In this document: positions 22,351-33,586 of the stretch, piece by piece
How the letters are laid out: each line of letters begins with the position of its first letter
Position numbering within the stretch: position 1 is the stretch's first letter
Assembly: GCA_017311315.1 (NCBI GenBank)
Contig: CM029645.1
Location: forward strand, 25,135,627-25,199,626
Source: Dendrocalamus latiflorus
Lineage: Eukaryota; Streptophyta; Magnoliopsida; Poales; Poaceae
Length of the DNA stretch: 64,000 nt
Direction of reading: 5' to 3'
Made by a program: the position numbers and the translations under genes
The notes under the pieces: generated by a model
Told to the model about the DNA's origin: nothing
Database searches by the model: none
Seen by the model: only the letters and a program-made list of their open reading frames with translations

Positions 22351-24090
22351 AGTCTCTCCCACTCCGGTTCCACTGGACCACACTTTATTTGGACCGATTA
22401 AGCCACATGGTGCAAACCCGCCGTTTCAATTTGCCTTCAATATTTCTCACCTTTCTCATGACATGCTTGATGTCACTATCTCACCCGGCATCCTTGATCA
22501 TTTTGGTCCTCGGCTCCTCCCTGAACGTAGCCCTAATCCTCACCGTTGACCAAGGCGACTCCAAGCGTCTCTGGATATCCAAAGACAAAGAAACCATTTT
22601 TAGGCACAAGTTCTTCACAATTTGACCCATGTTAGCCAAAATATGCATGTACAACCTTAATGCAATGACCCAAGTCACCCCTTTGACTCAAAACCCAAAA
22701 TCCTCAATTTCTGCCTAAAACGGTACTACCGCACATCGGTATTACCTGGACCGGTACTACCGCACCTCGCACATCAAAACTGGATCTCTTTGGAAATAAC
22801 ATACTGCCAACTAGAAATTGTAGCTACCAACCTATGGTATGACCGAAACCCAAAATCGGTACTACCGCCTTGCGGCATGACCGCACCAATGTCCACAGAA
22901 CTACCGATTTTCCTGACAGGCTTAGAAAACAGTCCAGATAAGATGCTATCTTTGCAAAACCAAATACCCACTCCGCAAAACTTGCAATGGTTCATCACAA
23001 CATTATCTCAGAGCTTCTCACATGGTCCTTCTACCTGGATCCTGCGATGGTGATTGTTACTACCTTACTGGCGGCAAGGAATTGAGATCAAGCAAAGTCA
23101 ATGATATTGATAAGGGGCTCGAGCACGGATGGCAAACATGGAGGCTGCAAGGGAGGGCGACTAGATTTGTGCTTTTTGTGACTAAATGTGTATTTTTTTT
23201 CACGTTGATGTGTGCCCTATGCCATGGTGGCACAAGTTAGCATGCCACATCATCAACGCACCCCGGTTAGTGTGCTGTAATGACCTAGAGTGACCCACTT
23301 AAATGAGTTTAGTGATCTAAATATGCAGCTTGAGAGTTAAGTGATCTACTTGAACCAACTAAACAAGTTTGGTGACACGGAACACAATTTACTCGACAAA
23401 ATATTAGACCTTTTGACGTATAGAGAACCCCTTTTTTCATTCGTGCCGCGTAGTAAGTACAACTTTATTTTTAAAATAATTAAACATATCAATTATTATA
23501 GTATTTAGTCACACAACTGTTTGTACAATTCGGCTAGTTCGGAGCCACTAGCAGAAATTAGAGAAAGTAGTACTACCATGGTCCCATGCAAGCAACTGGT
23601 AATTTCCCTTTTGATTCCTCAGCTAGGGTTTTTGTTGCTCCGGTGCAAATCCTCACTGCTTACTGCAGTAGCACATGCGTCTACAGTTGCTGCAGTGTAC
23701 AACCGTGCAATGTTTGGTTCAATGAGATATATGCGCTACAGAAATATACAACCTTATCGTTTGCGTTAGAATTGTATATCAGATATAATTCTATTTTTAA
23801 AAATAATTAAACATATCTATTATAGTATTTAGCCGCATGCACATACGTATACTTCGGCTAGCTTGGAGCCATGTACTAGCTGAATTTAAAGAGAAGCGGT
23901 ACTACAATTGTCCCATGCATGCATTTCACTTTTGTATACCTCAGCTATACAGCACACGCTTCTAAAGTACTTTTCTACAGTGTACGACAATGCAGTATTT
24001 GGATCAGTAGTACAAAAATTTTACAGTCGTTACTTATCACACTGCGCATGCTGAACTAGTATTTTGCTACAGTAAAACCCTTTCCACGTG
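22351..24090. repeat. Unclassified repeat debris; 22,700-22,920 spacer-like
   Basis: 22,720-22,920 contains repeated 'ggtactaccgc' motifs resembling SIRE-type Copia spacer. 23,467-24,060 is a diverged tandem duplication (described separately). No ORF with a recognised domain; 22,390-22,680 has an open minus frame that I cannot assign. Confidence 0.35.
23467..24060. repeat. Diverged tandem duplication, about 300 bp units
   Basis: Both units begin 'atttttaaaa(t)aattaaacatat' and contain in order 'ttcggctag.ttggagcca', 'gtcccatgca', 'cctcagcta', 'acagtgtac' and 'caatg.ag.atttgg'. Unit 1 starts near 23,467 and unit 2 near 23,790. The function is unknown. Confidence 0.7.
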
Positions 24091-24099
24091 TAGTACAAT

Positions 24100-25990
24100 C
24101 GGGGGTGCATTCACACTCCGAGCAGTCTAGACTCCAGTTTAGGGCGTGCGATATTTATCAATGTAAAATTTAGATAAATCCAAATAAATCAAGTACATAA
24201 CTTTACCTTTCAGTTCAGATAATAGTATCCTATGACCCTCTCTAGTTTAAGGCGTGGTAAAAATCCTAAATCCATCCCTGAGTATGATATGTACATATCG
24301 ATCGTGCCGTAAGCATCAGTTTCTACCATATATATGTTGTAAAATTTTCAGTATAAGCATATTTTCAATTTTAATTCCAGCAATAACAATCAAAATCCAA
24401 GCATGACAAATATGGCATATAAATGACTTAACCAACATATTGACATATGAATCATTAAGTCATTGCAAAAGACACATATGCTCAACATAAATGTCATATA
24501 TGAGTTCAAAATTAGCATGGCATCAAGTATACAACTTAACATATATGATCAGATCCAGCATATGTTCAACAAATTGAATTGTTTTTAGTGCTCTCAGAAG
24601 GCTAGTTGCACAAGATCTAATCTTGGCCATCTCCGCCATGACAAAATCAAATCTTGATTATATATGACAGTTATAGATTAAATCTTGAGATAGAATTAAA
24701 TCTTGCTACTGACAAAGACTTACAAATCAAAAGTACGCTGACTGGACAGAGCCAAACATCCAAGAAATCAATCTTCCATTCAACAGAGTATAATATTGAT
24801 TTAACAAAGTTCGGCACAGACCAGAAAACAGCAATACTCACTACTGTCCAGATTAACAAGTTTCGGCAGAGTTCAGGAACGACCAAAGCAGCCACCAATC
24901 AGACCACACATAGAGATCAGAACATGAACATCAAGCAAATTTTAAGACCAGTGAAGAAAATATAGCAGATTTAATTGAATGCTCAAGATCAATCTACCAT
25001 CACATCCATATATAATCTCAGTTTTTGTGTCATTTCATCACAGAGCAATTAACCCACAGGAATATCTTTGCAATGTTGTGCTAAAAAGGCTCACTGATAT
25101 ATGAATTATATCACCAAATTGCAATGAAACAAGAACCAAAATACTCACAGCAGTGGTGATACTCAAAATCACCATGAAGTAATAAAAAGGGGCAAGGCAT
25201 GCTCACGGCGCTGACCCAGAAAACCTAGCACCCCTCTTTGCTGCCGCAGTAGAGGAGCATGGCTATCGGAGATACAATGCCCACTACAACCTCGGGAAGC
25301 TGATGCCAGAGACGAGAGTTAGGGTTGACGCTGCACAAGACCACCGAGAACGCCCGTGAACACAAAGAACAGATCACAAATCTCACACAAACTCAGCACA
25401 AGCCTAAGCCAAATCAACCACTAGGGGTTAACCCCAGACCTTTCCTTTCGGCCAAATCCACGAAAAAGGCTCAAGGAAACCGCACGGGGAAAACTCTAGA
25501 AACGGTGATTTGCGCTCTACAGCCGGCGGCAATAGGAGATAACCCGGCCGGCGGTTCTCAAGGCTCAAGATCGAAGAAACACGGTGAGAGATTTGAGATC
25601 AGAGGGGAAAACTTACTCTTGCATTCGGTCACCAAAGAGAGGAGAGGCAGCATAAATAGGGGAGCGGAGCAGACGCCGACGGGGTGCAGCCACGGCTGGC
25701 ACCGAAGCGCGTGAGCCGGTGGCGCCTCCTCAACTCGGTCGCTCGGGAGATGCGGTCGTGCCGCTCACGAGAAGATGAGGAGCCGGGCATCTGAACGGTC
25801 ATGGGAGACGAACCGAAGTGAGTGCGCATGGGGATGGGAGGAGACGTGGTCTCCTGCCCGTTATCCTCTTGGCCGGCCCACTGACAGGTGGGCCCCACCT
25901 GTCATTTTCTCTCTTTCTTTTCTTTTTTCTTTTTAAATGGAGAAATTACCGAAATGCCCTCGCAGTTACAACAATATATACCCCCACATG
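24100..25990 (-). repeat. Minus-strand LTR-like region with promoter
   Basis: On the minus strand there is a TATA-like box ('tatttatgctg', near 25,650) followed by a long C/T-rich then T-rich leader, as in grass LTR promoters. There are no polymerase domains and the termini were not found. A run of several hundred bases at 24,300-24,640 is AT-rich and featureless. The ORFs at 24,654-24,965 and 25,325-25,714 show no known domain and look like leader shadows. Confidence 0.35.
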
Positions 25991-26013
25991 TTAATTTACA
26001 TGCCAGTTTCCGC

Positions 26014-26139
26014 AACTAATTAAGGATTTTTAGTAGTACATCTCTTTTTTCTTTCTGGCATGGTGTTAATAGGGTGCATGCATGCATTGCATGCGGTCGC
26101 AGCGCAAGATCAGCACTGAATGACGAATGGAGCGCGGGC
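26014..26139 (+). repeat. Inverted repeat arm, left, flanking Copia A
   Basis: About 126 bases that match the reverse complement of 33,587-33,714 at roughly 95%, sharing 'catgcatgcattgcatgcgg' and 'gcactgaatgacgaatgg'. The arms are 7.4 kb apart, or about 1.1 kb once the Copia insertion is removed, so Copia A landed inside an older inverted-repeat unit. Confidence 0.9.
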
Positions 26140-26557
26140 TTATTTTATAGAGGCACGTACTGGTCGTCTCACATGAATCCGTGGTCGATCTGGCATGGGA
26201 CAAAGTCTGCTCCCAGAGCGGTGCACACCTAGAGGTGGACAAATAACTCGAGGCTTATGATTCGGTTCGAGCTCGTTACGAGTCAAGTCGGATCTTCTTC
26301 ACAGCTGGTTAAAAAATTGAGCCTCCTGCACGATCGCCGTCTCCGCGCGTCATGTCCACCACCGAGGACTCTTGTTGCAGATTTGATGCACCTCTACCGG
26401 TTGGTTGAGGAGAAGGACAGTGGGCCACCGTGGATTCACATGATGGAGCAGACGTTGCCGACGATGCGGTACTAAGTGTAGAAAAGATATCCCGAGGTAC
26501 GTAGTCTTCAAAGTTTTCCCCTTTACTTTTTTTAGCTAGAGTTCAAGTGTGACATAG

Positions 26558-27518
26558 TGTTGAATATATAAGCACATGTAGGTTTAATTTATTCCATAAA
26601 TAAATCATGACATTATGCACGCAAAATAACAGAACCATCACAGGCATAAAAGATCTAGACATGTAAACCAGGAAACTGTACATGAACAGATCTAATACGG
26701 AGAACATGACTGTTACGTACCGATGGTTCTGTTCTGATCGGTTTGCCGATGTAGACGCCGCAGGCACGGTGAGGATGACACGAAGTCGATGACGATTCGC
26801 CGAAGCCGAACGACGAGGAAGACGAGCCAGAGCTACAGCGAGCAGTCGCGCAGAGCGCTTCCCAAAAACCTTATTCGCCCTCTCCCGGTGCAGGACTTCG
26901 AGAGCGACGGTTCCGGAGACCTGCTCTCCCGAACGACAGTGCACGCCGGCGGACGGGACGGAGTAGACTACGTGGGACGGCGCAGCACAATGGATGGAGG
27001 AGGCAAAACCCTAGATTGATTTTCGCGTAGTGCTGTATGGAGGCGGCGACTCCGTATTTATAGAAAACCAGGACGCGTGATCAAGACGCCTGCACGTTCT
27101 CCATAACTCGTAACCGAACCGGATTAGTCGCGTAACCGATCCGGATTCACCGCCACACAAAACAGCAAAAGATAAAACTGCAAAAGGAAGCCGCGTCTGC
27201 GCAAGCACCTGGAGCGGATTTTGGCGGACCATTCACGCAGGTGCCGTGCGCCCGCGCCGCCCGCCCAGCCCAGCCCAGCCCGGCCCGGCCCGGCGAGGCG
27301 AGGCGAGGCGAGCGAGCGCGCGCGTGTTATCCTCTAGTTCTCTCCCACACATGCCTCAAGTGACTAGGAGTGCACCATCCCTTTTAAGGTGGTCTTCCTC
27401 TCCTAGAACTAGCAATATGGTACTAAAGGTCACATGCATGCCTCCTTTGCATGAGTGGGCCTTTGAGATTTAATAGGAATTATTCTTATTATATGGGCTT
27501 GGCCCACATAATCCAACA
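26558..27518 (-). repeat. Copia A 3' LTR (961 bp)
   Basis: Intact LTR with TATAAATA on the minus strand (27,055-27,062). Relative to the 5' LTR it keeps a 71-base segment (after 'ccataact'), has only two 'cggcc' pentamers, and keeps one more T at the TATA box. The minus-strand polypurine tract abuts its right edge. Confidence 0.95.
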
Positions 27519-28070
27519 ATCCCCCACCAGATCTCAAAGTCCCACAGAGATTTGCCTGAATTCCAATGTACTGTTTATATATCAGTATTTCGATGGAGAC
27601 CGATTAAGGTTGAACATCCATCTAGAACTCCAAGCTACACTTACTCACAACTTGAACAATGGACTATGCCTTGAATTGCAAGTTTGGTGCAAGCAAGCTT
27701 CACTTAAAGACTTAACTGATACTAGGCCGCCAGTAGGCTACCCCTCGGTTGGAGCGTATAAGTCATACTCCTTGGTCTCTTCATGAGCTTAGTAGGAGAT
27801 TACCCAAAATCTCCATAGACTGCGACTAACAGTCGGGCTCATATAGGTGTGTTCTTTCAAGAACGCTCTGCAGGATAGCGTCTTCGCTTCTAAAAGCCAA
27901 TGGAACACATTAAGACCTTAGTCAACCTGCCTTGCAGTTTCTGAGAGTATTGCATCTTCACATAGAGAGGGTTGAAATTACTCTCCTTCAGTTAACTAAT
28001 GGCTTGTTTTTCCCAGATCCTAATTCACGGGATCTCCGATCACATAGGTTGGGTTACTACCATAGATAAC

Positions 28071-31000
28071 TCACATGGGTCTCATACCCATCTCCTTCGA
28101 TGCACTATCTATCACATTCCGTGATAGTCCCTTTGTAAAGGGATCTGCCAGGTTTTTATCTGTTTGGATGTAATCCAAGGTTATAACTCCGGAGTTTCTC
28201 AATTTCCTGACAGACTTCAATCGTCTCTTAACATGCCTGGACGATTTCATATTATCCTTAGAACTGTTCACTTTAGCGATAACGGTTTGATTATCACAGT
28301 TCATAAGGATAGCTGGCACTGGCTTTTCCACCGTAGGTAGATCCATCAATAGATCTCGTAGCCATTCTGCCTCAACAATAGCAGTGTCTAGTGCCGCAAG
28401 CTCTGCTTCCATGGTTGACCTCGTCAAAATGGTCTGTTTGCAAGACCTCCATGAAACAGCACCACCACCAATAGTGAAAACATATCCACTGGTGGCTTTG
28501 ATCTCATCAGCATCAGAGATCCAGTTGGAATCACTATAACCCTCCAGCACCGACGGGTACCCAGTATAATGAAGTCCAAAGTTCGAGGTACCTTTCAGAT
28601 AGCGCAACACTCGCTCAAGCGCCTTCCAGTGATCATCTCCTGGGTTAGATGTAAACCGACTCAATTTGCTCACAGCAAAGGAGATGTCTGGCCTTGTTGC
28701 ACTAGCTAGGTACATTAGTGAGCCAATTATCTGGGAGTATTCCAGCTGATTCCTAGCAATTTTCTTATTCTTACGAAGTAACACGCTAGGATCATAAGGT
28801 GTTGGAGAAGGCTTGCTGTCAGAAAAGCCAAAACGGCTCAAGACCTTTTCCACATAATGAGATTGCAAAAGTGTAATCCCATCCTCACCTCTAACCAATT
28901 TAATGTTTAGAATAACATCAGCCACTCCCAGATCTTTCATATCAAAGTTTTGAGACAAGTATGATTTGACCTCATTTATCACACTAATGTTTGTCCCAAA
29001 AATCAAGATGTCATCCACATACAAACATAGAATAACTCCCTCACCCCCACCATAACGATAGTATACACATTTATCTGCCTCATTGACAGCAAAGCCTGCA
29101 GATGTCAGTGTTCTATCGAACTTCTCATGCCACTGCTTAGGGGCTTGTTTCAGACCATACAAAGATTTCAACAGCTTTAACACCTTGCCTTTTTGACCTT
29201 CTACTACAAATCCATCAGGCTGTTCCATGTAAATTTCCTCATCCAGCTCTCCGTTAAGAAAAGCTGTCTTAACGTCCATTTGATGAACGAGAAGACCATG
29301 TGAGGCAGCCAAAGCAAGTAGTACTCGAATTGTGGTCAGTCTAGCAACAGGTGAGTAAGTGTCAAAGAAATCTTCGCCTTCTTTCTGAGTATAGCCCTTG
29401 GCAACAAGCCGAGCCTTATATTTTTCAATAGTACCATCTGGCATAAGCTTCTTTTTGAACACCCACTTGCACCCTACAGGTTTGCACCCATAAGGTTTAT
29501 CTGTCAGCTCCCAGGTTCCATTAGCGATAATGGAATCCATTTCACTACGGACAGCCTCCTTCCAGTAGTCTGCATCAGGGGATGCATACGCTTCTGAAAT
29601 AGACTTGGGAGTGTCGTCCACAAGGTACACAGTGAAATCATCACCAAAGGATTTGAATATCCTTTGTCTCTTGCTCCTTCTAGGAGCTCCACTGTCATCC
29701 TCCTCATTGACAAGTTCATGTGTATGTTCAAAAGGTTCAGGTGATGTGATTGAACTGGGAATTATTTCAGAAGGTTGACTAGTAGTGTTATGTGTATCCT
29801 TCATAGGAAAAATATTCTCAAAGAATGTTGCATCTCGAGACTCCATAATTGTACCAACATGCATGTCAGGTACCTCAGTTTTAACTATCAAAAATCTATA
29901 GGCAATGCTATGATTAGCATATCCCAGAAAAACGCAGTCCACAGTTTTAGGTCCAAGCTTGCGTTTCTTAGTTATTGGCACATTAACTTTCGCCAAGCAC
30001 CCCCATGTACGCAAGTAAGAAAGTGATGGTTTTCTCCCAATCCATACCTCGTATGGTGTTTTGTCCTTATTTCTGTTAGGAACTCTATTTAATACGTGAT
30101 TAGACGTTAGCAAAGCCTCCCCCCACCATGCCTTAGGTAATCCCGCAGTATCTAACATGGCATTCACCAAGTCAGTCAACGTGCGGTTTTTCCTTTCGGC
30201 AATCCCATTTGACTCGGGGGAATAAGGAGGCGTCCTCTCATGTATAATGCCATGTTCCTCACAAAATAAGTCAAATTCGTTTGAGAAATACTCTCCACCA
30301 CGATCTGACCTAAGTCTTTTTATCTTTCTATTTAACTGGTTTTCAACTTCTGCCTTATAGATTTTAAAATAGTCTAAAGCCTCATCTTTCGTTTTCAATA
30401 AATACACATAACAGAACCTAGTTGCATCATCAATCAATGTCATGAAATATCGTTTTCCACCCTTCGTCAACACGCCATTCATCTCAGAAAGATCTGAATG
30501 CAGGAGTTCTAGTGGTGCCAAGTTTCTCTCCTCGGCAGCCTTGTGAGGCTTACGAGGTTGCTTTGATTGCACACAGCTATGGCATTTAGAACCTTTGGTG
30601 ATGGAAACATTTGGAATTAAATTCATACTGGAAAGCCGAGACATCAAACCAAAATTAATATGACATAGACGTGAGTGCCAAACATTAGCCTCATCATCCA
30701 CACTGCCACAAATATGGTTTACAGTCTTATTGCAGAAATCTGAAAGAGAAAAGCGGAACAAGCCTCCGCACTCATAGCCTTTACCAATAAAATGTCCATG
30801 TTTAGACACGACTACTTTATTAGACTCAAATACCAACTTAAGCCCGTCTCTACATAAACGGGAGCCACTAACGAGATTCTTGTCTATAGAAGGGACATGC
30901 TGCACGTTCTTCAGCTGCACGATCTTTCCCGAAGTAAACTTCAGATCTACCGTGCCAACACCATGAACAGTAGCATGTGACCCATTCCCCATTAGGACGG

Positions 31001-31973
31001 AGGAATCTCGGGCGACCTGATAAGAAGAAAACAACGAAATATCAGCACACACATGTACATTAGCTCCTGTATCAATCCACCAATTGGTAGATTGACTAAC
31101 TGAAAGAACAGTAGGTAAATTACCATACCCAGTCCCATCTCCAGTCTTGCCAATGGTCACGTTGACAGACTTAGAAGTCTGTCCTGCAGGTGCCTTCTTT
31201 CCTTTGCGTTGTGGGCACTTCTTGGCCATGTGACCAGGCTCACCGCACACAAAGCAAGTTCTATCATCCTGATTGTTGTTGTTCTTCTTCTTCTTGAAGT
31301 TGGTTGTCTGTTGGGCTTTAACAAATTTCCCTTTGTTCTTGTTTGAGGGTTTCTGTACCACATTGGCACTAGACTGCCCTCCATCACCCTTAGACACAGC
31401 GTCCTTTTCCCGAGCTTTCTCCTCAATTTCAAGAGACCCAATCAGATTCTCAACAGAGTACTCTTGTCTCTTGTGTTTGAGTGCTGTTCCGAAATTCCTC
31501 CATGAAGAAGGTAATTTCGCAATAATACATCCAGCCACAAACTTGTCGGGTAAGGCACACTTCAGGAGTTCGAGTTCCTTGGCAATGGCCTGTATCTCAT
31601 GAGCCTGATCGACTACAGAACGGTTATCAACCATCTTGTAGTCATGAAATTGCTCCATGACATACATGTCATTGCTGGCATCAGTAGCACCGTATTTGGA
31701 ATTCAGTGCATCCCATAACTCCTTCGCGTCTGTCATGTGCATATACACCTCGCACAGACGGTCAGCAAGAACACTAAGAATGCATCCAACAAAGAGAGTA
31801 GTGGCAGTCTCGAATTCTTTCTGCTTTTCAGCATCAAGAACACCTTCAGGCTTGCCATTACTAACCCAGAATACATTCATAGCAGTAAGCCACAGAGTGA
31901 CCCTAATCTGCCATCTCTTAAAGTGCACACCGGAGAATTTATCCGGCCTCAGTGCATCGGCAAATCCAGCCAT
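28071..31973 (-). CDS. gag-pol: Copia gag-pol polyprotein, intact (1,300 aa)
   Basis: Encodes the capsid and enzymes for Copia retrotransposition in cytoplasmic particles. The start chosen is ATG 31,973 (MAGFADALRPDKFSG), the usual plant Copia Gag start; the open frame continues upstream into the LTR without an ATG at its far end. Domains in order, approximate residues: UBN2-type Gag 1-230; zinc knuckle CFVCGEPGHMAKKC near 240; aspartic protease WWIDTGAN near 300; GAG-pre-integrase with HINFGLM and CHSCVQSKQ near 440-480; integrase D,D,E in HSDLS (~492), RSDRGGEY (~555) and NGIAERKNR (~592); reverse transcriptase with KARLVAKGYTQ and the catalytic YVDDILIFG (~985); RNase H with YSDSNW (~1,146) and TRSTMEAELAALD. 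Order PR-INT-RT-RH is diagnostic of Copia. No frameshift or stop, all catalytic residues present. Confidence 0.97.
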   Translation of the reverse strand: MAGFADALRPDKFSGVHFKRWQIRVTLWLTAMNVFWVSNGKPEGVLDAEKQKEFETATTLFVGCILSVLADRLCEVYMHMTDAKELWDALNSKYGATDASNDMYVMEQFHDYKMVDNRSVVDQAHEIQAIAKELELLKCALPDKFVAGCIIAKLPSSWRNFGTALKHKRQEYSVENLIGSLEIEEKAREKDAVSKGDGGQSSANVVQKPSNKNKGKFVKAQQTTNFKKKKNNNNQDDRTCFVCGEPGHMAKKCPQRKGKKAPAGQTSKSVNVTIGKTGDGTGYGNLPTVLSVSQSTNWWIDTGANVHVCADISLFSSYQVARDSSVLMGNGSHATVHGVGTVDLKFTSGKIVQLKNVQHVPSIDKNLVSGSRLCRDGLKLVFESNKVVVSKHGHFIGKGYECGGLFRFSLSDFCNKTVNHICGSVDDEANVWHSRLCHINFGLMSRLSSMNLIPNVSITKGSKCHSCVQSKQPRKPHKAAEERNLAPLELLHSDLSEMNGVLTKGGKRYFMTLIDDATRFCYVYLLKTKDEALDYFKIYKAEVENQLNRKIKRLRSDRGGEYFSNEFDLFCEEHGIIHERTPPYSPESNGIAERKNRTLTDLVNAMLDTAGLPKAWWGEALLTSNHVLNRVPNRNKDKTPYEVWIGRKPSLSYLRTWGCLAKVNVPITKKRKLGPKTVDCVFLGYANHSIAYRFLIVKTEVPDMHVGTIMESRDATFFENIFPMKDTHNTTSQPSEIIPSSITSPEPFEHTHELVNEEDDSGAPRRSKRQRIFKSFGDDFTVYLVDDTPKSISEAYASPDADYWKEAVRSEMDSIIANGTWELTDKPYGCKPVGCKWVFKKKLMPDGTIEKYKARLVAKGYTQKEGEDFFDTYSPVARLTTIRVLLALAASHGLLVHQMDVKTAFLNGELDEEIYMEQPDGFVVEGQKGKVLKLLKSLYGLKQAPKQWHEKFDRTLTSAGFAVNEADKCVYYRYGGGEGVILCLYVDDILIFGTNISVINEVKSYLSQNFDMKDLGVADVILNIKLVRGEDGITLLQSHYVEKVLSRFGFSDSKPSPTPYDPSVLLRKNKKIARNQLEYSQIIGSLMYLASATRPDISFAVSKLSRFTSNPGDDHWKALERVLRYLKGTSNFGLHYTGYPSVLEGYSDSNWISDADEIKATSGYVFTIGGGAVSWRSCKQTILTRSTMEAELAALDTAIVEAEWLRDLLMDLPTVEKPVPAILMNCDNQTVIAKVNSSKDNMKSSRHVKRRLKSVRKLRNSGVITLDYIQTDKNLADPFTKGLSRNVIDSASKEMGMRPM

Positions 31974-31989
31974 AGTAAAACCACAATGC

Positions 31990-32172
31990 CTACAATAAGG
32001 TTTTTGGATTGTTGAATATATAAGCACATGTAGGTTTAATTTATTCCATAAATAAATCATGACATTATGCACGCAAAATAACAGAACCATCACAGGCATA
32101 AAAGATCTAGACATGTAAACCAGGAAACTGTACATGAACAGATCTAATACGGAGAACATGACTGTTACGTAC
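31990..32172 (-). other. Possible leader intron of Copia A
   Basis: On the minus strand G|GTACGTAA at 32,172 resembles a plant splice donor, and TTATTGTAG at 31,990 resembles an acceptor just 16 bases before the gag ATG. Removing these 183 bases would delete an upstream in-frame ATG inside the LTR and its hydrophobic extension. This is inferred from motif match only. Confidence 0.35.
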
Positions 32173-32923
32173 CGATGGTTCTGTTCTGATCGGTTTGCCG
32201 ATGTAGACGCCGCAGGCACGGTGAGGATGACACGAAGTCGATGACGATTCGCCGAAGCCGAACGACGAGGAAGACGAGCCAGAGCTACAGCGAGCAGTCG
32301 CGCAGAGCGCTTCCCAAAAACCTTATTCGCCCTCTCCCGGTGCAGGACTTCGAGAGCGACGGTTCCGGAGACCTGCTCTCCCGAACGACAGTGCACGCCG
32401 GCGGACGGGACGGAGTAGACTACGTGGGACGGCGCAGCACAATGGATGGAGGAGGCAAAACCCTAGATTGATTTTCGCGTAGTGCTGTATGGAGGCGGCG
32501 ACTCCGTATTATAGAAAACCAGGACGCGTGATCAAGACGCCTGCACGTTCTCCATAACTGCAAAAGGAAGCCGCGTCTGCGCAAGCACCTGGAGCGGATT
32601 TTGGCGGACCATTCACGCAGGTGCCGTGCGCCCGCGCCGCCCGCCCAGCCCAGCCCGGCCCGGCCCGGCCCGGCCCGGCCCGGCCCGGCCCGGCCCGGCC
32701 CGGCGAGGCGAGGCGAGCGAGCGCGCGCGTGTTATCCTCTAGTTCTCTCCCACACATGCCTCAAGTGACTAGGAGTGCACCATCCCTTTTAAGGTGGTCT
32801 TCCTCTCCTAGAACTAGCAATATGGTACTAAAGGTCACATGCATGCCTCCTTTGCATGAGTGGGCCTTTGAGATTTAATAGGAATTATTCTTATTATATG
32901 GGCTTGGCCCACATAATCCAACA
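32010..32923 (-). repeat. Copia A 5' LTR (914 bp), altered TATA box
   Basis: Shows three classes of change against the 3' LTR: a 71-base deletion between 'aact' microrepeats, expansion of 'cggcc' to nine units (32,655-32,699), and loss of one base that turns TATAAATA into TATAATA (32,507-32,513). Length arithmetic (961 - 71 + 25 - 1) gives exactly 914, so no other net length change exists. Confidence 0.95.
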
Positions 32924-33586
32924 CATAGTAGATGCAAGAGCCAAGGATTGAAGTGTTTGTGTGTTTTGTTGAAGTGTTGAGCTCTGTTGGGGATCCGATT
33001 CTTGGTGCTGCTTAGAGGTGGAAGAGTCGTCGGGACGGAGACCTCCTAAAGCACAATGAGCAGCGTCGACGGCATCCCTGGAAAACAAGAACGGGACACC
33101 GCGGGCACGGGCAGGTGGCCAGGATCCTCCCTAGTGCTACTTGCTGAAAACAATTGTGCGGCTCGTGAGCTCATTCAAACCAGCTCGAGCCAGGAAACAA
33201 GCCTAACTAAACTAGGTTTCTAGCTCATTTCTTAAACGTGCCAAGTCGAGCCGTAGCTCAGGACAAGCACACCCCTCACACTCGGAAAATTCTCGCTGGG
33301 TAACGATGGCACAAAAAATTTGTGTAACAAGCCAACCGTACTGTAATCGTGGCACAAAACACTGTAGCACTGTAGCGATATATACCGTAGCACAGCATAA
33401 AAGCATTTTTGTGCTACAGTGCTGCTGCAAGCACTCACCACCGTGTTTTTATGCCACACGTCAAATCTTGATTGACTCGTTACATAAATCATTTTGTGCA
33501 ACCGTTGGACAGCAAAATATTTCACTCACTAGAGGGGGGAAAATGAAAGTGCATGCTTGCTGTGAATCTGCAGTGGTGGTTGGTCT

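Larger units (their letters stand above)
26558..32923 (-). mobile_element. Complete young Ty1/Copia retrotransposon (Copia A)
   Basis: Full element of 6,366 bases with perfect 5-base TSD CATAG at 26,553-26,557 and 32,924-32,928. LTRs start TGTTGAATAT and end AATCCAACA on the plus strand. The element is transcribed right to left: 5' LTR 32,010-32,923, leader, gag-pol 31,973-28,071, 3' untranslated region 28,070-27,519 ending in a polypurine tract (GGTGGGGGAT on the minus strand, 27,519-27,528), and 3' LTR 26,558-27,518. By eye the LTRs differ only by indels, with no substitution, so insertion is very recent. The single uninterrupted polyprotein makes it a good candidate for a mobile family member. 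Confidence 0.97.

Noticed and set aside
26543..26944. 133-codon minus-strand ORF in the left LTR as a separate gene
   Set aside because: It is the LTR copy of the same extension and ends just outside the element.
28071..31973. Integrated plant pararetrovirus
   Set aside because: Domain order PR-INT-RT-RH, LTRs and a 5-bp TSD identify a Copia retrotransposon; there is no movement or coat protein.
31974..32396. 141-codon N-terminal extension of the Copia A polyprotein into the LTR
   Set aside because: The extension opens with GTG rather than ATG and lies in LTR sequence. The conserved Gag start MAGFADAL at 31,973 is used instead. An in-frame ATG in the LTR is kept only as part of the leader-intron finding.
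26225..33260. hAT element with ends 'tagaggtgg' (26,231) and 'caccc' (33,270) around Copia A
   Set aside because: The terminal similarity is loose and no 8-bp duplication was found, so only the stronger 126-bp inverted arms are annotated.
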